Below are positions 43,030-51,075 of a stretch of 64,000 nucleotides of DNA, one piece after another. How positions within the stretch are numbered: position 1 is the first letter of the stretch; the number at the start of each line of letters is the position of its first letter. The notes under the pieces were generated by a model that was given only the letters and a program-made list of their open reading frames with translations, had not been told where the DNA came from and made no database searches. The DNA lies in assembly GCF_022749495.1 (NCBI RefSeq), contig NZ_CP094241.1:2728001-2792000 (forward strand), read 5' to 3'. The translations under genes were made by a program, and so were the position numbers. Source of the DNA: Neisseria macacae ATCC 33926 (GTDB lineage Bacteria; Pseudomonadota; Gammaproteobacteria; Burkholderiales; Neisseriaceae).

Positions 43030-46000
43030 ATGTCCGAAACAGCAGTCCAAGAAACCCAAGAAACGCCAAACAGTGTGCCTACGTCGTCTGAAACACAATC
43101 CACCCCGCCCAAGCGCAAGAGACGCTGGTTGCGGGGTCTGTTGCTGACGTTGGTTGTGCTGGTGTGCGCGCTGGCGGGCTTTATCGGCTGGCTGGTGGGG
43201 ACGGAATCGGGCTTGCGTTTCGGTTTGTACAAGATTCCGTCCTGGTTTGGTGTGAAGATTGCGTCGGAAACGCTGGAAGGTACGCTGGTTAAGGGTTTTC
43301 ACGGCGATAAGTGGATGATTGAAACGGATGGGGCGGATGTGAAAATCAGCGCGTTCCGTTTTGATTGGAAGCCGTCCGAGCTGTTTCAGCGCAGCCTGCA
43401 CATTACTGAAATTGTGGCGGGCGATATTGCGGTCGTGCCGAAGCCGACGCCGCCGAAAGAGAAAAAGCCGTCCAAAGGGCTGCCGGAGAGCATTGATTTG
43501 CCTGTGCTGGTGTTCGTTGACCGTTTGGAAACGGGCAGACTCAGCGTGGGCAAAAATTTTGACAAGCAGACGGTCTATCTCGACCATCTGAATGCGGCAT
43601 ACCATTACGATCAGAAAGAACACCGCTTGGATTTGAAAGCCCTCGATACGCCGTGGAGCAATTCGACGGGTTCGGCGGTGGTCGGGCTGGAGAAGCCGTT
43701 TGCGCTCAATACGACGGTTCAGACGAAGGGCGAGCTGGAAGGCGAGACGATAGAGGGTAAGGCACGTCTGTGGGGCAGTTTGCAGGATGTGCAGACTGAA
43801 ATTCTGCTGGACGGCGACGATGTGCATTTGTCGGCGAAATCTACGGTGCATCCTTTTGCCGCTTCGTTGGACAAGATGATCGGCGAGGTGCTGATTAAGG
43901 GTTTCAACATCAATCCGACTGCTTTCCTGCCGTCGCTGCCTAAGGCAAACCTGACGTTTGACGCGACCGTCGTGCCTTCGTTTACGCACGGTATCGCGCT
44001 GGACGGCTCGCTCGACTTGGAAAACAAGGCGGCGGGTTTTGCCGATGCAAAATCCATTCCGGTGCGCAACATTCTGGCGGACTTCACGATTAACGACAAC
44101 GGCGTGGTAACTGTCCAAGAGTCTGAAATCGGGCTGTTGGAGGAAGGTTCGTTCAATGTTGCCGGTACGGTCGATACGGTAAAAAACGCGCTTGCGCTCA
44201 AGATTAATGTGAACAATCTTGTTTCAGACGACCTCGTCCGCACCAATGTTGCCGGTCAGTGGAACGGGTTTATCGGTGTCAAAGGCGAAACTTCATCGCC
44301 CGCTGTGGACTGGAATCTTGAAAGCAGCAACGCGCAACTTTCCGGCCTGCTGTCCTTCGCCACCGACAGAAAACACGGACAGCGCACCCTCAAACTCGAC
44401 CGCGTCCGCGTCGCACCGCAAAACGGCGGCGAACTGACGGCGCAAGGTTCGCTCGAACTCTTCAAAGACCGCCTGCTCAAGCTCGATGTTTCCAGCAAGG
44501 CGTTCAATCCTTCCCGCCTTGACCCGAAACTGCCTGCAGGCAGCGTCAATGGCACCATCAATCTCTCAGGCGAACTGGCGAAAGAAAAATTCGCCGGCAA
44601 AATGCAGTTTGCGCCGAGTACGTTAAACAACGTCCCCCTCAGCGGTAAAGCCGATGTCGTTTACGAATCCGGACACCTCCCGCGCGCGCTGACCGATTTG
44701 CGTTTGGGCAACAATATCGTCAAAACCAACGGCAGCTTCGGTAAAAAAGGCGACCGCCTCAATATCGACATCACCGCTCCCGACCTTTCCCGTTTCGGTT
44801 TCGGACTGGGCGGGCTGCTCAATACGCGCGGCTACATTTCAGGCGACCTCAAAGGCGGGCTGAAAACCTACGAAGCCGACCTCTCCGGCGAAGCGCGCGC
44901 ACTGCGTGTCGGCGATGCCGTCAACATCCGTATGCTTGACTTCAAACTCAAAGGCACGCCCGACATCAACCGTCCGCTTGCCGCCGACATCAAAGGCAGC
45001 CACATCGCCCTTTCCGGCGGCGCGACCGTCATCGATGCGGTCGACCTGTCCCTCAACGGAACGGGCGCGCAACACCGCATACACGGCAGCAGCAGCATGG
45101 CGTTGGACGGTAAACCTTACAAACTCGAAGTCAACGCGGCGGGCGGTCTGAACAAAGACTTCAATCAGTGGAAAGGCAGCGTGGACACGCTCGACATCGG
45201 TGGCGCGTTCAACCTCAAACTGCAAAACCGCATGAACCTCGAAGCAGGTGCGGAACGCGTTTCCATGAGCGCGGCGCGCTGGAGCGCAATGGGAGGCAGC
45301 CTCAACCTGCAAAACTTCGTTTGGGACAAAAAAGCCGGCATCACCAGCAAAGGCAGTGCGCAAAGCCTGCACATCACCGAGCTGCAAAACTTCGTCAAAA
45401 TCCCCGTCGAACACAACTTGGTACTCGGCGGCGATTGGGATTTGGCGTACAGTCAAAACGCCCGCGGCTACCTCAACATCAACCGCCAAAGCGGCGACAT
45501 CATCCTGCCGAACAAAGACCCGAAAAAACAGATGCCCTTGGGTTTGAGCGCGCTCTCCTTGCGTACCCGTTTCCAAAACGGTCGCATCGACAGCACGCTT
45601 GACGGCAGCACCCGTTTCGGCAGCGTCAACGCCAATCTGGGCATCAGCCAGCAGTTCGGCAACAAAATCGCCAATGCGCCCATAAGCGGCAAAATCAACC
45701 TCAACGTCCCCGACTTGGGCGCCATCAAAACCTTCCTGCCCGCTACCGCGCAAGGCATTACAGGTCGTCTGAACGCAGCCGCCACCATAGGCGGGCGCGT
45801 CGGTTCGCCCACCATCGCCGCCACCTTGAACGGCACCAGCAACTACGGCACTGCCGACGGTACGGTCAACATCGGACAAGGCGCCAGCATGGACACCGCG
45901 CCTTTGAGCGGCAAACTCAACCTCAACGTCGCCGACCTCGAAGTCTTCCGCAACTTCCTGCCCGTCGGACAAACCGTCAAAGGTCGTCTGAATGCCGCCG

Positions 46001-47238
46001 TCAGCCTTGGCGGACGCGTCGGCGAACCGCAGCTTTCTGGTACGCTCAACGGCGAAAACCTCTACTACCGCAACCAAACCCAAGGCCTCATCCTCGACAA
46101 CGGCGTTTTACGTTCCCATTTGCAGGGGCAGCGCTGGGTCATCGACAGCCTCAAGTTCCACAAAGGCGGTACGCTCGAGCTTAAAGGCTCTGTCAACCTT
46201 GCCAACGCCGATCCGGACGTTGACGTAGATGTCGTCTTCGACAAATACGACACCCTTTCCCGTCCGAACCGCCGCCTGCGCCTCTCCGGCAGCGCGAAAG
46301 TGCAATACAACCAGCAAAAAGGCGTGTTCCTCAACGGTACGTTAAACAGCGACTACGGTATGTTCGGTTCGCAAAAATCCTCCATGCCCTCGTTGGACGA
46401 CGATGTCGTCGTGTTGGGCGAAGAGAAAAAACAAACCGCCGCCGTGACGCCCATCAACCTCAACCTGACGCTCAACCTCAACGACAACATCCGTTTCGTC
46501 GGTTACGGCGCAGACATCACCATAGGCGGCAAGCTGACCATCACGTCCCACCCGGGCGAAGCCATCCAAGGCGTCGGTACGGTTAAAGTCGTTAAAGGCC
46601 GTTACAAAGCCTACGGACAAGACCTCGACATCACCAAAGGTACGGTTTCTTTCGTCGGTCCGCTCAACAACCCTAATTTGAACATCCGCGCCGAACGCCG
46701 TCTTTCCCCCGTCGGTGCGGGCGTCGAAGTCCTCGGCAGCCTCTCCAATCCGCGCGTGACCCTCGTTGCCAAAGAGGCGATGAGCGAAAAAGACAAGCTC
46801 TCTTGGCTCATCCTCAACCGCGCCAGCAGCGGCAGCGACGGCGACAATGCCGCACTTTCCGCAGCAGCAGGCGCGCTCCTTGCCGGACAAGTCAACGACA
46901 GGCTCGGACTGGTGGACGATTTGGGCATCACCAGCCAACGCAGCCGCAACGCCCAAACCGGCGAACTCAACCCCGCCGAACAAGTGCTGACCGTCGGCAA
47001 GCAGTTCACCAACAACCTCTACGCAGGTTACGAATACGGTCTTTCCAGTGCCGAACAGTCGGTCAAGCTCGTGTACCAGCTCACCCGCGCCATCCAAGCC
47101 GTCGCCCGCGTCGGCAGCCGTTCATACGGCGGCGAGTTGAAATACACCATCCGTTTCGACAGGCTCTTCCGTTCGGATTACGAAAACGACCGCAAAATCG
47201 AAGAAGCGGAAAAACAGAAAGCCGAGCAAACGCAATAA
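43030..47238 (+). CDS. tamB: TamB, translocation and assembly module / lipid transport AsmA-like protein
   Basis: TamB is a very long periplasm-spanning beta-taco protein anchored in the inner membrane; it helps outer membrane protein assembly with TamA and moves phospholipids. The 1,402-residue protein has a cytosolic start, one membrane helix (LRGLLLTLVVLVCALAGFIGWLVG), hundreds of residues of repeated beta strands with many GTLNG and LSGKLNLNV motifs, and the C-terminal DUF490 domain ending with the strand AGYEYGLSSAEQSVKLVYQL. The start at MSETAVQ (43030) is favoured, although a 37-codon longer frame is open across DUS-containing DNA. DUS are embedded as TSSETQ, VSDDLVR and TGRLNA. tamA is not within the window. 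Confidence 0.93.
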   Translation: MSETAVQETQETPNSVPTSSETQSTPPKRKRRWLRGLLLTLVVLVCALAGFIGWLVGTESGLRFGLYKIPSWFGVKIASETLEGTLVKGFHGDKWMIETDGADVKISAFRFDWKPSELFQRSLHITEIVAGDIAVVPKPTPPKEKKPSKGLPESIDLPVLVFVDRLETGRLSVGKNFDKQTVYLDHLNAAYHYDQKEHRLDLKALDTPWSNSTGSAVVGLEKPFALNTTVQTKGELEGETIEGKARLWGSLQDVQTEILLDGDDVHLSAKSTVHPFAASLDKMIGEVLIKGFNINPTAFLPSLPKANLTFDATVVPSFTHGIALDGSLDLENKAAGFADAKSIPVRNILADFTINDNGVVTVQESEIGLLEEGSFNVAGTVDTVKNALALKINVNNLVSDDLVRTNVAGQWNGFIGVKGETSSPAVDWNLESSNAQLSGLLSFATDRKHGQRTLKLDRVRVAPQNGGELTAQGSLELFKDRLLKLDVSSKAFNPSRLDPKLPAGSVNGTINLSGELAKEKFAGKMQFAPSTLNNVPLSGKADVVYESGHLPRALTDLRLGNNIVKTNGSFGKKGDRLNIDITAPDLSRFGFGLGGLLNTRGYISGDLKGGLKTYEADLSGEARALRVGDAVNIRMLDFKLKGTPDINRPLAADIKGSHIALSGGATVIDAVDLSLNGTGAQHRIHGSSSMALDGKPYKLEVNAAGGLNKDFNQWKGSVDTLDIGGAFNLKLQNRMNLEAGAERVSMSAARWSAMGGSLNLQNFVWDKKAGITSKGSAQSLHITELQNFVKIPVEHNLVLGGDWDLAYSQNARGYLNINRQSGDIILPNKDPKKQMPLGLSALSLRTRFQNGRIDSTLDGSTRFGSVNANLGISQQFGNKIANAPISGKINLNVPDLGAIKTFLPATAQGITGRLNAAATIGGRVGSPTIAATLNGTSNYGTADGTVNIGQGASMDTAPLSGKLNLNVADLEVFRNFLPVGQTVKGRLNAAVSLGGRVGEPQLSGTLNGENLYYRNQTQGLILDNGVLRSHLQGQRWVIDSLKFHKGGTLELKGSVNLANADPDVDVDVVFDKYDTLSRPNRRLRLSGSAKVQYNQQKGVFLNGTLNSDYGMFGSQKSSMPSLDDDVVVLGEEKKQTAAVTPINLNLTLNLNDNIRFVGYGADITIGGKLTITSHPGEAIQGVGTVKVVKGRYKAYGQDLDITKGTVSFVGPLNNPNLNIRAERRLSPVGAGVEVLGSLSNPRVTLVAKEAMSEKDKLSWLILNRASSGSDGDNAALSAAAGALLAGQVNDRLGLVDDLGITSQRSRNAQTGELNPAEQVLTVGKQFTNNLYAGYEYGLSSAEQSVKLVYQLTRAIQAVARVGSRSYGGELKYTIRFDRLFRSDYENDRKIEEAEKQKAEQTQ

Positions 47239-47251
47239 CGCCGACGAAAAA

Positions 47252-47301
47252 GAAAAGGTCGTCTGAAAACCACACTTTAGGGTTTTCAGACGACCTTTTT
47301 C
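47252..47301. terminator. Inverted DUS pair, tamB terminator
   Basis: AAAAGGTCGTCTGAAAACC and GGTTTTCAGACGACCTTTTT lie about 15 bases after the stop. Confidence 0.85.
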
Positions 47302-47455
47302 ATGCGCGGCAATCTCGTTCCTTTTTCTTGAGGACAGACAGGCAGGTCGGTCATATCCGTTCCGCAGGGGCACTGTCGGACAGGTTTTCAGACGACCCCA
47401 TAGCCCCCGCCCCGCCCTAAAATCCTGTTAGAATACCGTTTCATTTCATTCATAA

Positions 47456-47609
47456 TATAGTGGATTAACTAAATCAGGACAAGCGACGAAGCCGCAGACA
47501 GTACAGATAGTACGGAACCGATTCACTTGGTGCTTCAGCACCTTAGAGAATCGTTCTCTTTGAGCTAAGGCGAGGCAACGCCGTACTGGTTTAAAGTTAA
47601 GCCACTATA
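47456..47609. repeat. Correia repeat enclosed element (CREE 3)
   Basis: 154 bp from TATAGTGGATTAA to a variant end (TTAAGCCACTATA). It ends 36 bases before the next start codon, so any CREE-borne promoter or RNase III site could affect that gene. Confidence 0.93.
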
Positions 47610-47645
47610 ATCAAACCATTCCCATTTAAAGCCGCGCCCAATACG

Positions 47646-49793
47646 ATGAAACTCCCGCCGCTCAAACCCCTCATCATCACCTCGCTGCCCGTTTTCGCCA
47701 GCGTCTTTATCGCCGCAACCCTCGTCTGGCGGTTTGGCACGCCCAAGCTCGCCATGCCCTTCGTGCTCGGCATCATCGCGGGCGGCCTCGTCGATTTGGA
47801 CAACCGCCTGACAGGTCGTCTGAAAAACATCATCATCACCGTCGCCCTGTTCACCCTCTCGTCGCTCGTCGCCCAAAGCACGCTCGGCACCGGCCTGCCC
47901 TTCATCCTCGCCATGACCCTGATGACGTTCGGCTTTACCATTTTGGGCGCGGTCGGGCTGAAATACCGCACTTTCGCGTTCGGCGCACTTGCCGTCGCCA
48001 CCTACACCACGCTCACCTACACCCCCGAAACCTTCTGGCTGACCAATCCCGTCATGATTCTGCTCGGGACCGTGTTATACAGCACCTGCACACTCGTTTT
48101 CCAAATCATCCTCCCGCACCGCCCCGTCCAAGAAAGCGTCGCCAACGCCTACGAAGCGCTCGGCGGCTATTTTGACGCCAAAGCCGACTTTTTCGATCCC
48201 GACGAAGCCGCCTGGCTCGGCAACCGTCAAATCGACCTTGCCATGAGCAACACCGGCGTTATTACCGCCTTCAACCAATGCCGCGCCGCCCTGTTTTACC
48301 GCCTGCGCGGCAAACACCGCCACCCGCGCACCGCCAAAATGCTGCGCTACTACTTCACCGCCCAAGATATACACGAACGCGTCAGCTCCGCCCACGCCGA
48401 CTACACCGAGCTGACCGACACCCTCAAAAACACCGACCTCATCTTCCGCATCCGCCGCCTGCTCGAAATGCAGGGGCAGGCGTGCCGCAACGTTGCCGCC
48501 GCCCTGAGGAACGGCAAAGACTACACATACAGCAAACGCCTCGGACGCGCGATGGAAGGCTGCCGCCAATCCCTCGCCCACTACACCGACGACCACCCCG
48601 AAAGCCGCAACATCCACCACATCCGCCGCCTGCTCGACAACCTCGGCAGCGTCGACCACCAACTGCGCCAACTCCAACACAGCGACTCCCCCGCCGAAAA
48701 CGAAAACAGCAGCGACACCCGCATCGCCGCCCTCGAAAACAGCAGCCTGAAAAACGTCTGGCAGACCGTCCGCAGCCAGCTCAACTTCGAGTCGGGCGTT
48801 TTCCGTCATGCCACGCGCCTCTCCATCCTCGTTGCCGCCTCCTGCATCATCGTCGAAATCCTCCATCTCAACCTCGGCTACTGGATACTCCTGACCGCAG
48901 TCTTCGTCTGCCAACCCAACTACACCGCCACCAAAAGCCGCGTGTACCAACGCATCGCCGGCACCATCCTCGGCGTCATCGTCGGCTCCCTTGTGCCTTA
49001 TTTCACCCCGTCCGTCGAAACCAAACTCTGGATCGTCATCGCCAGCACCACCCTGTTTTTCATGACCCGAAGCTACAAATACAGCTTCTCCACCTTCTTC
49101 ATCACCATCCAAGCCCTCACCAGCTTCTCTCTCGCCGGGCTGGACGTCTATGCCGCCATGCCCGTCCGCATCATCGACACCATCGTCGGCTCCGTCCTCG
49201 CGTGGGCAGCCGTCACCTACCTCTGGCCGGACTGGCGTTACCTCACCCTCGAAAAAACCGCCGCCCAAACCGTCGGCGGCAACGGCGCCTACCTCAGAAA
49301 AATCCTCGACCAGCTCCAATACGGCATCGCCGACGACGTCGAATACCGCACCGTCCGCCGCCAAGCCCACGAACGCACCGCTACCCTCAGCAGCACCCTC
49401 TCCGACATGAGCAGCGAACCCAAAAAATACGGCAACAACCTGCAAAGCGGCTTCAACCTTCTCAAAACCAGCTACGCCCTGACCGGCTACATCTCCGCAC
49501 TCGGCGCATACCGCAGCGAAATGGACGGCGCGTGCAGCCCCGACTTCGTCCGCAAGTTCTACCAAAGCGGCTACCGCATCGCCGACCTGCTCGAACACCT
49601 CCCGCAAACCGGCGAACAAGATTTTCAGACGACCCTCTCCCAAATCCGAACCGACTTGGAAACCTTACAAACAGAAGCAGGCGACGAACGTCAAAGCCAC
49701 ATCCTCCACCGGCAGCTCACCCTCATCGCCAACCAGCTCGACCCATGCTACCGCAGCCTGCACGACATTGAAGCCAGCCCGCAGGCCGTGTGA
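47646..49793 (+). CDS. YccS-type FUSC family membrane protein
   Basis: The 715-residue protein has two halves typical of YccS/YhfK proteins: an N-terminal set of membrane helices (about 10-150), a long soluble segment (about 160-370), a second set of helices (FRHATRLSILVAASCIIVEI to about 535) and a C-terminal helical domain. The FUSC family includes aromatic-acid efflux proteins, but YccS substrates are unknown. Upstream is only a weak ribosome site. The gene is bracketed by two CREEs in opposite orientation: CREE 3 ends just before its start and CREE 4 begins at the base after its TGA. A DUS is read GRLKN. Confidence 0.88.
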   Translation: MKLPPLKPLIITSLPVFASVFIAATLVWRFGTPKLAMPFVLGIIAGGLVDLDNRLTGRLKNIIITVALFTLSSLVAQSTLGTGLPFILAMTLMTFGFTILGAVGLKYRTFAFGALAVATYTTLTYTPETFWLTNPVMILLGTVLYSTCTLVFQIILPHRPVQESVANAYEALGGYFDAKADFFDPDEAAWLGNRQIDLAMSNTGVITAFNQCRAALFYRLRGKHRHPRTAKMLRYYFTAQDIHERVSSAHADYTELTDTLKNTDLIFRIRRLLEMQGQACRNVAAALRNGKDYTYSKRLGRAMEGCRQSLAHYTDDHPESRNIHHIRRLLDNLGSVDHQLRQLQHSDSPAENENSSDTRIAALENSSLKNVWQTVRSQLNFESGVFRHATRLSILVAASCIIVEILHLNLGYWILLTAVFVCQPNYTATKSRVYQRIAGTILGVIVGSLVPYFTPSVETKLWIVIASTTLFFMTRSYKYSFSTFFITIQALTSFSLAGLDVYAAMPVRIIDTIVGSVLAWAAVTYLWPDWRYLTLEKTAAQTVGGNGAYLRKILDQLQYGIADDVEYRTVRRQAHERTATLSSTLSDMSSEPKKYGNNLQSGFNLLKTSYALTGYISALGAYRSEMDGACSPDFVRKFYQSGYRIADLLEHLPQTGEQDFQTTLSQIRTDLETLQTEAGDERQSHILHRQLTLIANQLDPCYRSLHDIEASPQAV

Positions 49794-49898
49794 TATAGTG
49801 GATTAACTTTAAACCAGTACGGCGTTGCCTCGCCTTTCCCTACTATCTGTACTGCCTGCGGCCTCATCGCCTTGTCCTGATTTAGTTAATCCACTATA
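49794..49898. repeat. Correia repeat enclosed element (CREE 4, short form)
   Basis: 105 bp with the same ends as the full-length elements but lacking about 50 central bases, the known short class. It touches the preceding stop codon. Confidence 0.93.
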
Positions 49899-49916
49899 TT
49901 AATCGGCAGGCAAACG

Positions 49917-49966
49917 AAAGGTCGTCTGAAAACCGAATTTTGAGGTTTTCAGACGACCTTTTTATT
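49917..49966. terminator. Inverted DUS pair after CREE 4
   Basis: AAAGGTCGTCTGAAAACC and GGTTTTCAGACGACCTTTTTAT with a 9-base loop. Confidence 0.8.
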
Positions 49967-49999
49967 GAGTCGAAGCGGGCTTGGGGATAACTCAAGTTT

Positions 50000-50091
50000 G
50001 TAGCGTGGGCTTTGCCCGCGAATCCACCGTCTGACAACCCGAATCGGGAAACCGTGTCTGTTATTTATCTCGTGGGCAAAGCCCACGCTAC
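50000..50091. repeat. REPIN-like inverted pair of family A
   Basis: Forward copy at 50000-50021 and reverse copy at 50070-50091 make a 92-bp unit, with CCGAATCGG in the middle. Confidence 0.75.
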
Positions 50092-50190
50092 GGATTGCTG
50101 CAACGGTAACTTATCCCTTCCCCTGTCCGGCGGGGGAAGGTTAGGATGGGGGCGGGTTGCAGGTACAAATTAAGGAACTTTAAAACTCAA

Positions 50191-50679
50191 TTAAATAATG
50201 TCCGGATTCAGCACCAAATCATATTCACCAAACTTTGGAAATAGGATTACCTTATCTTTTTGGGGATATAATTCTGTTTTTTCATATCGCTCATTATTAA
50301 TAAAATCCTCTTTCAAAACATAGCAATCATCCGTATTTTCATTGAAGAAATAAGTATATCCTTCTGCCAAATCATGAGAGTCTAAAGTTATATAATCTCT
50401 CCATACAGCCATAGAAAGAAAATAATAATTTGAATTAGAATATTTTTGAAATTGATGGGTTAAATAATCCCTTCCAAATTTATCGAAAAAATGTACCGAA
50501 AAAAAACCTACTTCCTCTCGCAAAGTAATTACATATTCAGGTTGTGTCACCGAACCTATTACGGCAGTATATAACTCCCCTTTAAGATGTTTTTCCTCAG
50601 CTTGTTTCTCAGAAAAAGGCTTATGAAGTTTCTTATAACCATAAGACCACTGCTCACAATAAAAAATATCTTTCTTCAT
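50191..50679 (-). CDS. AT-rich gene, probable toxin-immunity protein
   Basis: The 162-residue product has no signal or membrane segment and is rich in aromatic and charged residues, like many immunity proteins of polymorphic toxin systems. It is not assigned to a named family. The main evidence is context: 41 bases upstream on the same strand ends a gene fragment that looks like the C-terminus of a larger protein without its own start (50721-50919), the order toxin tail then immunity gene being typical of MafB/CDI-type cassettes. AGGAAGGA precedes the start. Base composition is much more AT-rich than surrounding genes, again typical of such cassettes. Confidence 0.55.
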   Translation of the reverse strand: MKKDIFYCEQWSYGYKKLHKPFSEKQAEEKHLKGELYTAVIGSVTQPEYVITLREEVGFFSVHFFDKFGRDYLTHQFQKYSNSNYYFLSMAVWRDYITLDSHDLAEGYTYFFNENTDDCYVLKEDFINNERYEKTELYPQKDKVILFPKFGEYDLVLNPDII

Positions 50680-50720
50680 TTGTAAATCCTTCCTGTTGTA
50701 TCTCTAATGATAACATTTTC

Positions 50721-50919
50721 TTATCGTGCCGCTTTTAATACAGATTGTGGAATTGGATTGACCTGTGCAGGAACTTCTAAAATAAGTTTTCCTTCAAACT
50801 TTCTTCCTCTTAGCGGAGCAGGTGTACTTGGAACATTGGAAATGACAGCACCAGGGCTATATTTGCTGACAGCCTCCTTGATACAATCAATCCCCATACT
50901 TTTTGTAGTCTTTTTGAAG
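50721..50919 (-). pseudogene. C-terminal fragment, probable polymorphic-toxin tail
   Basis: About 60 in-frame residues ending in VPAQVNPIPQSVLKAAR before a stop. No start or ribosome site is found; upstream (about 50916-50952) lies a decayed inverted DUS pair, and beyond it unrelated repeat DNA. This looks like a cassette remnant cut off from its parent toxin. The closest candidates are the variable C-termini of MafB or two-partner toxins. No catalytic motif is visible in so short a piece, so its biochemical type is unknown. Confidence 0.45.
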
Positions 50920-50989
50920 TCGTCTGAAACCTGAATTTTGGGCTTCAGACAACCATTTATGCAATGAAAGCTGGCTTGGGATAACTCGA

Positions 50990-51011
50990 GTAGCGTGGGC
51001 TTTGTCTGTGA
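50990..51011 (+). repeat. Degenerate family-A REP
   Basis: GTAGCGTGGGCTTT is intact but the second arm reads GTCTGTG, so the hairpin is lost. Confidence 0.5.
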
Positions 51012-51021
51012 ACTTGCCGTT

Positions 51022-51060
51022 AAAAAGGTCGTCTGAAATTTTTCAGACGACCTTGTTTTA
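51022..51060. terminator. Inverted DUS pair, mutS terminator
   Basis: AAAAAGGTCGTCTGAAA and TTTCAGACGACCTTGTTTT pair around a minimal loop, 16 bases beyond the mutS stop on the minus strand. Confidence 0.85.
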
Positions 51061-51075
51061 TATAAACCAACGCGC

